This document shows positions 44,801-56,009 of a stretch of 64,000 bases of DNA, in pieces. Within the stretch, counting starts at the first letter, position 1. Each line of letters starts with the position of its first letter. This stretch comes from Oxytricha trifallax (taxonomy: Eukaryota; Ciliophora; Spirotrichea; Sporadotrichida; Oxytrichidae): positions 264,793 through 328,792 of the forward strand of contig ARYC01000048.1 of assembly GCA_000711775.1 (NCBI GenBank), in the 5' to 3' direction. A model generated the notes under the pieces. That model worked only from the letters and a program-made list of their open reading frames with translations, was not told where the DNA came from and made no database searches. The position numbers and the translations under genes are program-made.

Positions 44801-45764
44801 TATAATCTTAATCTATATAAATTTAATTTTTTATATTATATGGACTTGCAAAGTTTGCTTATAATTTTATATTTATGTTTGTTAATCAGGATAGTCCTTT
44901 AAACTAATCTGTTTTAAATTTTAACATACAATTAAAAAGTTGTTGGAACTGAACAATTTATGTCAATAGAGATTATTTATAAATTATGCTTTAATTAAAT
45001 ATTAGTAAAGTTAAAAAAACATATTATTAATTAAAATTAAAAAAGATGCAAAAAAAGTAGCCGTATGAATTCTCTACCGATATTATTTAATTTTATAAAA
45101 CTAATAAATATTTTTTACAGATATTTTCTCATTAGGATTGACTTTTATTTAAATTTTAATCACACATAATATAATAAACAAAAATTACAAATAAAATAAT
45201 TTATTTTCCAAAATTTTTAATCCTGTTTATATTTATATGTTAAAAGTGACTTTTATATATTTGATGACAAAAAAAGTGACAAATCGTTCTAAAGATGGCA
45301 ATTATGTTTTTCCAAAAATTACTGGTTATTCTAGAAGCTTTATTTCTTTGATCTTATCAATGATTAATATTACAGTAATTTATTCTATTGCCTTTTTAAA
45401 ATATTTTTTTTCCAAATATTTTATGGTTAATATCAGAATGGAATTGAGGCCTGCAGTTGATGATATCTTAAATGATCCATTGATAACAAATTAAATATTT
45501 TTTTAGAAATATTTCATTGTTTATTTTTGATTGCAGATACAAAAGCAATAAAAGAATTTAGATAATTTCTATCAATATGATTTTTAATAATAAATATAGA
45601 TATATTCTAAAATATGCAACTACAACATGGAAGATGCCACATTTAAATAATTTCAAGATACTGCAAAATTTAGTCCTAATTAATTGTAAGACCTGTCGGG
45701 TTATAATTAAAATTATAATGTAAACCCCTAACATACAATTAAAAAAATATATTATAATGCGTGA
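41815..45764 (+). CDS. Serine/threonine kinase K2 in germline form
   Basis: Pieces in order: IGKGAFANVYRICKM (41815-41914), QTFAMKVYNQNKMW (41946-41995), EMMAKDLVEFKIMS...LCIVYEYAKYGDLVKFC...PEDF (43022-43265), LLKQWLAQTALGLKELH, LHRDIKPQNILVFD, IADYGLAKF (44612-44860), VVGTEQFMSIE (44940-44975), STDIFSLGLTFIYLMTKK (45070-45300), SMINIRMELRPAVDDIL (45350-45490), IADTKAIKEF (45530-45575) and NMEDATFKQFQDTAK (45618-45764). All catalytic motifs are kept (DYG for DFG). The start codon is not seen; TGA 45762-45764 may be a true stop or an IES edge, since K3 reads on. Segments at 47080-47290 and 51530-52248 may belong to its tail. Confidence 0.75.
41864..41890 (+). other. K2 IES (27 bp, pointer GCAAAT)
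   Basis: GCAAAT at 41858-41863 and 41885-41890; splits GAFA/NVYR at the same site as K1 and K3. Confidence 0.85.
41915..41948 (+). other. K2 IES (34 bp, pointer CAA)
   Basis: CAA at 41912-41914 and 41946-41948; joins CKMQ to TFAMK. Confidence 0.8.
42085..42690 (+). CDS. Foreign kinase-like coding segments nested in a K2 insert
   Basis: Three pieces open in the ciliate code: 42091-42178 (MLSLNAKF, SDSGYFSISQLPNDFVCW), 42230-42330 (LEDSFNDISYLQKKLKITYN) and 42470-42690 (TQELILEIYTLNRASLL, IQKLFIYIENQTQHLRDYV, EKEEDQLIIKALYD). The last resembles the alpha-C to hinge region of a kinase. Its hinge (ENQTQHLRDYV) is closer to the TBE kinase (FEMTLRDYI) than to K1-K3. K2 lacks nothing at this point except its short alpha-C, so these pieces belong to another gene lying inside the K2 insert. 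Boundaries approximate. Confidence 0.5.
43043..43087 (+). other. K2 IES (45 bp, pointer GATCT)
   Basis: GATCT at 43038-43042 and 43083-43087; gives MMAKDLVEFK, the same site as K1 IES 4. Confidence 0.85.
43260..44618 (+). other. K2 IES (1359 bp, pointer AAGAT)
   Basis: AAGAT at 43255-43259 and 44614-44618; gives IPEDLLKQWLAQ, the same site as K1 IES 6 (44 bp). Contains the TBE relic at 43309-43830. Confidence 0.75.
43309..43830. mobile_element. Decayed short TBE-like element
   Basis: Left end ACCCCAAAACCTTTTCAGTA, then GATTTATTAAG, resembles the TBE terminal repeat (CCCCAAAACCCCTTAGTAAGG, then TTTATAAG). The right end (ACCATAACCTCTAAAGACCC, then ACTAATGGGGTAATAGGTTT) resembles its inverse. 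About 520 bp with no gene, so an internally deleted, mutated copy lying in a K2 insert. Confidence 0.5.
44715..44758 (+). other. K2 IES (44 bp, pointer ATTCTT)
   Basis: ATTCTT at 44709-44714 and 44753-44758; gives KPQNILVFDF. Confidence 0.85.
44795..44841 (+). other. K2 IES (47 bp, pointer TAT)
   Basis: TAT at 44792-44794 and 44839-44841; gives IADYGLAKF. Confidence 0.82.
45085..45125 (+). other. K2 IES (41 bp, pointer GATATT)
   Basis: GATATT at 45079-45084 and 45120-45125; gives FSTDIFSLGL. Confidence 0.88.
45149..45256 (+). other. K2 IES (108 bp, pointer TGACTTTTAT)
   Basis: A 10-bp repeat at 45139-45148 and 45247-45256; gives GLTFIYLMTK. K3 has a 9-bp repeat at the same site. Confidence 0.9.
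45371..45433 (+). other. K2 IES (63 bp, pointer TTAATAT)
   Basis: TTAATAT at 45364-45370 and 45427-45433; gives SMINIRMELRP. K3 is split at the same codon. Confidence 0.9.
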
Positions 45765-46168
45765 TTGAGATTAAGAAAATTATGAGATTAAGTTATAATA
45801 AATAAAAAAAAGCTGTTATTGACAAAATTGATGATTTCAGAATTATTGATAATTACAATATTTGATGATTTTTACTTTTTTTCTACTCCTTACAACAATT
45901 AGAAAAGAAATTAATTGACATTTGTTTGGTTAATTGAATTAATAATTTCTATAGCTTTTAAGTTGGAAAAATATACAAAAAATAATGTTTTAATTAATTT
46001 GAGATATTTTAGAATAGAAAATTAAACTGCCACTTTATTCATATTTATTTCTTTATTTAAGATTAACTTTCCCAATTCATTAATAACTCTTCAATATTGA
46101 TAAAATGAAATATAATTTAAAATTAAGTAATAATAGTTATAATCAATAAATAAATGGGTTATTTATGA

Positions 46169-47036
46169 ATAATATTGTGGAATAAATTCATTTGAATTTT
46201 ATAAATTAAATTAATCATTAATTATTATAAAGAGGCTGTTAACTTTGTCCAAGCTTAGAAAAAACGGTCATTTCTCAATAAACAATATAAAAAAGGTGGA
46301 AAATAAATTCTTTTTGGAAGACAATTTTTTCATTTCGTTAAAAATAAATAAATCGACTTTAATTTTGGGTGATTATTTTTAAAATGCAACAAAATTGTGT
46401 TTCCAATAGTAAATTTAGCTTTAATTAATAAAGTTTTTTTTATCAAAATACAAATGTTTTCCTCCAATATCCTTTAAAATTTGGAGATTAAACTTTTAGG
46501 AGTGATATATTGATAATAATATTTAAATCATTCACTTGATAATAATTTTTATTTAATTATAGCTAAAATTATTTAAGATAATTTTCAATCAAAGAGATTT
46601 GGTTTAATGATATAATTATGTATATTTTATAGTCCATTAATGCATAATAATAGTAATAAAATCTTTTGCATGCTGATAAATAATAGAATTAATAGTTAAG
46701 TGATAGATTTTCGAGATTAAATTACAATTATTGTAGGAATTCATAAAGTTTGGGAAATAAACTAAAATCATATCCCTAAATCATTCAAATAGAAGCAATT
46801 TATTTAAATTTTGAGCTAGCACTCTCAAATAGTATTAGAGATTTTACTCTCTTAGACGATGAGTTAAATTCATTATAGCAACAACGAATAGCGTCAAATA
46901 TTATTTTAATATCCAAAGAGCATAATATCTTGGTAGGGTTTTAGTTTCTAAGAATATAACTGAAGGTTATAAATAAATAATTTATTTTAATTTAAATTTA
47001 AATTCATAATTCAACTTTGAATGTATTTCTACAATA
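46169..47036. mobile_element. Two degenerate palindromic elements side by side
   Basis: Start-type ends ATATTGTGGAATAAATTCAT (46169) and ATTGTAGGAATTCATAAAGT (about 46727); end-type GAATGTATTTCTACAATACT near 47036. Interiors are too decayed to fold fully. They sit after the K2 tail at the place where K3 carries the element at 59699. Confidence 0.5.
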
Positions 47037-47079
47037 CTATTTAATTTTTTCTTACAAATATTTTAACAATTGATCTGTC

Positions 47080-47285
47080 TAAACATCACCAAGTTTACTT
47101 GAACCTGCTTAAGAACTCAAAAAAGATTTATATAATTATAATTAATTTATTTTTTAGAGCATGAACCAATAAATAACTAGATTGAAGAAAACAAGATATA
47201 ACAGTCTACAAATATAAATACTATAGAGCAAATTGAAAGAAGTAATAATCTACCATTTGTAAAAGCGACTAGAATATTCCAATTA
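47080..47285 (+). CDS. Coding segments of unknown gene, possibly K2 tail
   Basis: 47083-47140 (VQTSPSLLEPAQELKK) and 47160-47285 (EHEPINNQIEENKIQQ, INTIEQIERSNNLPFVKATR) are open with coding-like composition, separated by about 25 bp of A/T. They follow the palindromes just as the K3 tail does. No domain recognised. Confidence 0.4.
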
Positions 47286-47299
47286 AAAAATAAAAAATA

Positions 47300-50200
47300 T
47301 AGAAGCTAAAGTTAAAACAAAACAATCTCCAATTGTTTTTAATTTGATAAATAATTTAATTAAAATTATCTAAAGAAACTTTAATATTTTGTGGATATAA
47401 TCAAGGATTAAGAATTATACACTAAAAAATATAGCATGCCTATGTAAAAAAAAAATATATTATTTAATAATTAAATACCCAATTATGAACATAGTAGAAT
47501 ATTTCGAGGAATTTAAATATTATATTTATTTATTTATTATGTTAAATTAATTGTTATAAAATTCTTAAAAGCACAAAAAAATCAAAAGTTAATTATTGTG
47601 TCACATAACTATGGAATGAATTGGATGTTTATTAAAAATTTTAATAAAACTTTTAGTTTATAGAAAGGATTATTAATTAAAAATATTTATGGCAATAAAA
47701 AACAAAAACCGTTTCTCTTTTATCAAGAGGATATGAAGTTCCCACTTAAAATATTATTATTAAAAATTATAATTAAATTGTTTAAAGTTTTATATAGAGA
47801 TTGTAAAATTTATTACTGTAGTAATACATTCGATTTTAAAAATGAATTAAAATGATTTAATTATTAGTTATGTTCATTTATATTTTGGAAAATGTCTTCA
47901 AATCATACAATTACTTACTCTCTGGTTAGCGCATTAGAAATGAGACGGTAATTATTATTGCTATATTGAATATATCTCTTCTCCAAGCGAGATAAACCTC
48001 TCTTACTGTTTTTTTGAGTTAGGTTAAATCAAAATATCTCTAAAATATGTGAATTATTAAGTCAAGATAAAATTGCTGGATCTATCATATCATTGACTTA
48101 GATAAGAATTTTATGTCTCTTTGGATTTTATAACTGCCAAGATTTTAATATTTAAATAATTTAATTTTAATTTATGTCCTAAATCAAATGTATTCCTATA
48201 ATAAAGATTAAATATTGACTATTTCTAATTAAGAGATGCATGAATATATCTTAAATCTTATCATTTTTATTTAATCTCAGAATAACTATAAATATATTTA
48301 CTATTATATTATATTAAATCTATATAAAAATGAAACTTTATAGAGATTTAAAAATGAGTCCAAATGTATAATAAACGCGAAAGCTTATTTTTGAAAACAA
48401 AGCAAAGTAAGAAGTTTCAGCTTTTATTTTTAATTTATATTAAAATTAAAAACTATTTAAATATTTATATAGCTCAAATATAGGAAGAAAGATAAATAAA
48501 TTAGTAAAGTTTTAATCATAAAGGTCGGAGGCATTCTAAAATACATCAAGAAAAAATGAGGAGTTGATAAATCGTTAATAGACATCGTTGTTTAACAATG
48601 AGATAATGCTAAATAATAATTTGAATGTAACTAAGAAAATTAAAAATAAATATATACAAATAATTATAAATAAATTATCTTTATTACACTGATCAGTAAT
48701 CTTACATTCCCCTATATCTATTCAAATTTAAATATATAAACTTCTTTCTCTGACATATAAGTTTTATTTATTTAAGGCAGATATTGTATACGATATATTT
48801 TTATATTTATAATCCATTAAAGCTTTGATAATTCTTATTAAAATGGAGTTTTTACCCTTCCTATTCTTTAAATACATATTGAAGATTAATAAGAAGAAAA
48901 ATTAATGATTATGTCAATTATATTAGAATTAATCAAAGAAAGAACATATTTTCCGGTTTAAGAAAATTTTATAATGAAATATTATCTATTAATGTAAAAT
49001 AAATTATTCTATAAAACATTGAGAAAAAAAAGAATTATTTAAAGATATTAATTGAACAATGTTTTTAATTTAAAAAATTTAGATATAATATTTTTCATTA
49101 TAATGATAAGTATCCACTTGACCTATTGAAAATAAATCTTTTATAGTGTTCATAATATAAAAGAATGAGAGATATTGTAAAACATAAAAATTTGATAAAT
49201 ATAAATTTATAGCTTAAATTAATTTGGCTTGAGAAATTATATTTTCAATTTATAATAAACAATTTATATGAAAAGAACTCGATTCAGCCCCATATAATTG
49301 TTTGTATTAAAATTGATATAAAAAAAGGTATAATAATAAAAAAAAATATCTAATATGTTGGGGGTGTGGGAGTGAAGAGGTGAGGGTGAAACAAATCACA
49401 AATAATATGATAAGTATTAATTCTTTTTTTTTTAATTTTTAAATTATAATTAAATTGGAGAGTGTTCGAAAGAGAATGATATGTAACATAGGGAATTGCT
49501 TAAATATTATATTAAAAATAATTGAAAAAATAAAGACAAATTTATATTTTTATTGCTTTAGCAAGCAGAAAAATAATAGGTTAATTAAGAGTCATACTAA
49601 CTTAAAATAAATACATATAAATTTATGATTTACTAAAAGTTCAATCAAACTAAAGAAATTAGAATTTTTAAACTTAAATATTTTATTAAAATAAATCCTA
49701 GATAGCATTATTAATGAAAATATCATAAACAAATAATTATAATTAATATAAATTTGATAAACAAGTTACCTTTTATCATATTATTTAATACTAAATTTTC
49801 GTTGTAAAGTATTAAAACTTGTATATCATAGTGATTATCCATGAATTTTTAATTATAAATACAAAAATCAATTAAACTTCTCTTTTAAAATCATTTACAT
49901 TTTTTTATCGGAATTAAAATTAATTTACATATATACCTGAGAATTTTAATAGTTTCAATAGGTGATTAATTTTATCAGAATTACTGATATTAAATATCAA
50001 TTATTATCCATTTGCTGTAAAGATATAAAATCTAAACAAATTTGCGAAAAATATTTTTTATTTTCAATACATAAGTTTTATTTTTCCATTTTGTATGCTA
50101 CCATACTCCCTATCACATATCACATAAGAAACCATACCTTTAAATGACATATTATGATTTTATAGAGGAACTTATTATGCCCAATCAAAATCCATAAAAA

Positions 50201-51520
50201 TATTAATTTGTGATTTTATTTTTTAAGGGTAATAGTTGGAAAAATGAGTTTAAGAGTTTTGATTATTTGATAATTATCAATTTAATAAAATTAGAAAGGT
50301 TTAATCGGCTGGTTTATATTATGTATTTTGAATCAATTCATTATAATGGTTTATGTATGTCAAAAAATAGTTTATAAGAAGTTTTTCGGTAACTCAAATA
50401 ATCATAAAGATTATTTCCGTCTAATAAACTATGTACTTTTAGGATAAATAAAAATTAAAGAGATATTCAAATTAAAGTTTAAAGAATTTAATGAAAACAA
50501 ACCTTGAAATATTGGTTAAGAATAAATTAAGTACTTTGATTAATTCTTTATCTTTAACATTCAGCTTCTTTATAATCTGTACATATGCCTGCTAAAATTC
50601 CGATAAAAACTACAAATGAACACTAATAATTATATCATGGACTTAACCTACTTTTTAAAATCAAAATTAAAACTTTTTTTTAACAATAATATAGAAATGA
50701 GTTCGATTTTGGTGTTTTTTGGTATTTTAAGAAAAACTATTCCATTAAAAAAATTTAGAAATTTATAAGAAAATGTATTACGATGAAGCATATTAAGGAG
50801 GTACTAAAAATGAACACTTGTTTCAAGTTTTCTTATATATTTTTACTACCATTAAATTTTATTTTGTGCCTTGAATGTTTTTAGGGAATGTCGTTATTAT
50901 ACTCTTGAAATTGAAAATAAAAAGAAAATAAAGTCTATAAGATCATTTTAGATGTTAAAAATTCATTCATTCATCTTTCAAATATATCAATTTAAATTAT
51001 TAAGACAAAAATAAGTTCATAAATCAATCACATTCTAATCCCTTTCAACATTCTTGAAATTATTACCATATCTCAATAAATATAGCAATCTCCCTTGGAC
51101 ATATGATCATGTGGACTTATGATGAAACAACATCAACTAAATTACTTTAAAACACTAATTGTTGTAAATCCAATAAATTTGGGTCCTAAGTGAATTTTTC
51201 TTCAAGTAGAGTGTTATTAAATAAGAGATTTTATCTTTTAACAGTGATATTGAACTGTTTAGGTGATCTTAAATATGTTCTTTAAATTTCCAATTTCCTA
51301 AATACTTTAGCACTCGTTTATTAACTCAAAAGGGATATAAAAATATATTTATAAAGTTCGCATAAATTTCTGAATTTTTAATTTTTTTGTTTTACTAATT
51401 TGCTAATTTTTTTATTTATACTCAATCCAAGAATGAGATTAGAAATATAAAAACATTAAAATATGGAGTCATGCGGTTTTAATCCTTTTTGGAGTATATA
51501 AACTATTTTTTATACATTTA
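47300..51520. other. AT-rich stretch, no gene seen
   Basis: About 4.2 kb. Only scattered short runs of codon-like sequence (for example near 47890-48130) without supportable reading frames. Could be one long IES or several. Confidence 0.5.
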
Positions 51521-51529
51521 ATATCATAA

Positions 51530-52248
51530 ATGTAATTAAGGTTGAAAATCCACATTAGACTAAAGTAATTCAAACTAACACTAATTTAACCTCTAATGTA
51601 GTACCTTAAAGTACTTTCAGAAATTAGTCGCCTATCCTTAAAGAACCTTATATTTAGAATGTTGGATTTGAAATGAAAGATAAAACTTAGCTCTAAGATT
51701 AGCAGATTATCAATGGTAATAGAAAAATGGAAATCAATAACATGACTATAACTTTAAAGTAACAGTAGAAGTAACAATTCTTAAGACAAAAATACTTAAA
51801 CAAAATTAATTAAAACGACACAATAAATGAAAAAGCTTAAAGTATAAAGTTTAATCTTTAAAGTAAATAGGAAAGTTTCGTTAACTAAAATAAGTCAAAT
51901 CTTTAAATGCCTTTTTCAGGGATTCAATAAAGTAATTAATAAAAGCCTAAAATTTTTTCATAAACTCCAAAGATATCAAGTAATAAATAAGACTTTATGC
52001 CAATATAGAATAATTCTAGAAAATTGCAATAAACAAACATACACTTTCCAAATACTTTCTGTAATTAACCCGCATTAGTTGGATGGAATGAAGAAGTTAA
52101 AGTCGGTAACAACTTAGATAAGACAAGAAAATTTCATCATGCTCGAAATTTGACTGAAATTACTAAACCTGATTTTAAAATAATTGACAATTATGAATAA
52201 ATGTTAAATCATAGCATGGAAAGTCAAAGGAAAGACGAAATATTTTGA
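51530..52248 (+). CDS. Gln/Asn-rich coding segment, 3' end of an unknown gene
   Basis: Open for about 240 codons (many TAA/TAG Gln) to TGA 52246-52248. It contains PYIQNVGFEMKDK, NLQMPFSGIQQSN, HFPNTFCNQPALVGWNEEVK and ARNLTEITKPDFKIID. No IES inside and no recognised domain. It resembles the low-complexity tails of ciliate kinases, so it may be the C-terminus of K2 (inference). Confidence 0.55.
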
Positions 52249-52249
52249 T

Positions 52250-53467
52250 ACACCTCTCACGCCCTCCAAAACATTTTTATAAGTATATAATCAAATTAGT
52301 GAACTATGGAATTTTATTCTAAAATTAGGAAAGATATAATAATGGGTTTAAATTCCATGAGATTTTATAGCTTAATATTATATTTATAAATTTATTAAAG
52401 AATGTTTCATCTTTAATATATACAGTCTTTAAATTGTGTTAATATGAAAATATTTATTTTGCTTATAAATATTTTAAAGAAATAACATAAGATATATCTT
52501 TAATTAATTTTAGCACTTTAATATATTAATTATGCAATTCAAATTAGTGTAAAATATATAAACTAACAGTATTATAAGATAGCTTATATAGTTTGAAGGA
52601 AAAAGTTTTAAAAGACAATTTTATCATTAAATTAATAATGTTTTACTTTTAATTTTCGATATCACTTATAATTTTAAATTATTAAAAGATTTACAAATTA
52701 TTTTCAAGATTAATTACGCTATTTATTTAAGTGAACTTGTTATTTTTTGAAAATTTTTTATTCTTATTAACAATTTGTGAGGTCATTAAACTGGTAAGTC
52801 CCTAAGTATATAATCAAAAGATCAAAATTAACAATTAGAATGTTGCATAAATAAATTGAATTTGAGGAATAACAAAAATTATGAATTATAATAATTGTCA
52901 TAGAAATTAACTATTAATGTAAATAATTCAAATAAAGTTTTTAAATTTTTGAGCAACAATTGTTTTTTAATTTCTGTAAATTTTTTTATCACAGCTAAGC
53001 AATAATTTCTTTTGATTATAAATTTAGGGTTGAATTTTCTCGCCTTAATCATAAAAATATATAATTTATATACAATTCTAAAAATATTTATCAAATAAGT
53101 CATAATAATTCATATTCTAAAGCCATTATTGTTCTTATTATTATAAAAATTAAAAAGATTTTGTCTAAGTAACATATATTATTAATAAAATTTATTAGTG
53201 CAATATATATTAAATAATATAATGAGACGATTGATATTTTAAACCTTTATATAAATTTAAATTTTGACGAAAAAACTCTCTCTCAAATTTTTGAATTAAA
53301 TTTCTTTATGCTTTAAAATTTGTATTTAATATTAAGCACTTATTTTTTTCAATTAATTTTAAATTATATAGTAAAGAATATACAAATAATATAAATAATT
53401 ATAAAAATTAATATAAACTTATTTGATATTAATATTGTTAGCGTTCTGAAACAAATTAATTTGACAA
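52250..53467. other. AT-rich spacer, no gene seen
   Basis: No codon-like run longer than a few dozen bases on either strand. Confidence 0.55.
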
Positions 53468-53885
53468 TATTATTGTAGTAATTTATAAAAATCTGGAAAA
53501 AATTAAATTAAATTAAATTAATAAATAATTAAAAGATTGCCAATTTAAGTCGGTTTATTTAAACAATATTGGGATTATTTGTTAATAAATTTTAATTTAG
53601 CTTGAAAATTTTGGACGGTATTATTTTCTATCATTCTTGAAATGAAATAAGTTAACTTTAATTGAATGCCTCTTAATTAAAATTAATATACCCTTGCATC
53701 AAAGTTTAAAGTAATCTCGCACATGGATGCAATTTAAATACTATCGCCATTAATAAAGTTCAACAAATTTTGAATTTTATATTAGGAGAAACCAACTTCA
53801 TTTAAATTGAACTAATTTAACTGTCATTATTTTAAATAATTATTTTAATTAATTTCTATTTTCTAATGTATTCCTGCGATGCCAT
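53468..53885. mobile_element. Degenerate palindromic element
   Basis: Left end ATATTATTGTAGTAATTTAT, right end TAATGTATTCCTGCGATGCC. 418 bp, the family length. Arms are recognisable (AGTTAACTTTAATTG and AATTTAACTGTC) but mutated. Confidence 0.5.
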
Positions 53886-53889
53886 TAGT

Positions 53890-56005
53890 AATTTCTAGGA
53901 GAAGCGAAAAACAACTTAAGCAAATAAAAAAAGATAGAAGAAATTATTTAGAAAGACAATTAAATTATTTCTGTTAGTAAAGATAGGAGGAATTTGTAAT
54001 CAGGCTATAAATCTTTTGAAGATAGTTTTGATCATATTGATGTATTTATACTTAAATAATATATTTTGTTTACAAATATTTATATTAAAATTTTCTCTTC
54101 TTGAGTAGAATGATATTTAGGTAAAATACTAAACAGGATCCTAGTTCAATAAACGTTCTTTTATTATTTTAATTCATAAAAATCTTTATTTTGTAATATA
54201 AATATCTAATATTCTCGTTAATGCATGAATTCAAATGTAAGAATGTATTAAGATTCTTGAGATGGACTGATAAAAAAATGCACTAATTAAAGTTATAAGC
54301 TCATGCATTTTTTCATATTAAACCTTTTACCAATAAAAAAAATTATTTTAAAATTCTAAGAACTAAGCTTATCTATAAAAGTTGTATATTTTGTGAAAGT
54401 TTTAATATCTTTTCATTTTATTATGAAAAATGTGAAGCTGGAATATACCTAAAAACCAATCATAATATATAATCTCAAATGTCTTTAAAATGATTTTCTA
54501 TAGATATATAAAATTATTAATATCACTTTAAAATATTTTAAATTAAAAAAAGCTAATGATATATGTTTATATTAAAATTAAATATTAATAATACTTATGA
54601 AATATTAAATCAATAGAATATTTAAAATTATTAATGAAGAAATATATATTTTGCACTTCCATTTTTGTAAGCTTAACTTAAATCTTAAAAAAGTTAATCA
54701 GAGATTGATAAAATTTAAATCATCAATTGGAAATATTAGAAGTTAAAAATAAAATAAATTCAATATTTACATATTTATAAATATAATTACCTAAAATAAT
54801 TAAAAGTGATAAATATCAGAAATTTTTTATGGTTTGCGATTTATGAATGCTTTTAATTAATTATTAATTAGTTTTTATTATTTATAGATTTCTAAAATTA
54901 TTCTATTATAATGATGGAATAATATAATATAATAAATTTCAATAAATTTTGCATAAGTTGAAATATACACACGTACTTCAAATTAAATGATACAGTAATT
55001 ACTATTTACAAACCAACTTTTAAAATATTTGAAAATAGTGTAATTTTTTTAGTTATGAGGAAGTATGATGAAGAATGAGATTTTTATATTGAAAAAATTT
55101 ATGTACTTTTGATATATCTGATTTTAAGTCTTTGCTTAAGAGTGATTTCCGTTTGTTGTGAATTTATTCATTCCATTTTAAATTAAATGTTAGAATATAT
55201 ATATTTCAATTAAGTTAAGTCACTCATTAAATATTTTTTAATTATCTTTTTCAAAGATTTATGATCGAAATATTCTCAACTTAATATGAACTAATTATAT
55301 TTATATATCTATAATGAATTTTCAAGAATTTAACTAAATTTTCCAATCATGAAAAATTTGTTGTTTTATTAATTCCGTAAAATCTCTTGAATATATAAAA
55401 TAAACTATTTAATAACAATACTTCCAACTTTTATATTAAATAATAAAATGTTACAATCTCTCCATTAATAATCGCAAAATCAACAAAATACGATACTCCA
55501 ACATATCTAGAATGAATCAGAATTGAATTATAGTTTTACATCAAACTATTAGGATAAATAGAATTGTTATTAGAAAATATAATATATTTATATTTTTATA
55601 CTTTTACTTGTCCTTACAGCTATTTATCTTCTTATATATTTAAAAAAAATTCATTTAAATACAATAAATAAATCAGTAATTGATTTTAATTAAAGAGGAA
55701 TTAACAAAAAAATTACGATTCCTTAAATGAGTATCAACCTAGCATTTCCTTACAATTTTAAAAATATATTTTATTGATAATTTAATAACTTGTAAATATT
55801 ATTAGAAGTTATCTATTCTTTTTGTAATTTAATATAAATTCATAATTTTACTATAATTTATATTACTTATAAATCTTGATAATTAAATTTATATTTATTT
55901 ATTTATTTTCTCAATTATAAAATTAAAATAGTATTATGTTTAAAAATAATAATTGTAAAATTTCAATATGCTAAAATTAAAATAAAAGTATAATAATAAT
56001 ATTAA
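53890..56005. other. AT-rich spacer, no gene seen
   Basis: Upstream of K3. A short less AT-rich run at 53880-54020 may be a decayed coding piece. Confidence 0.45.
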
Positions 56006-56009
56006 TTTA

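Noticed and set aside
52879-53103. 74-aa minus-strand ORF
   Set aside because: Ile/Lys/Asn/Phe-rich translation of AT-rich spacer, no motif.
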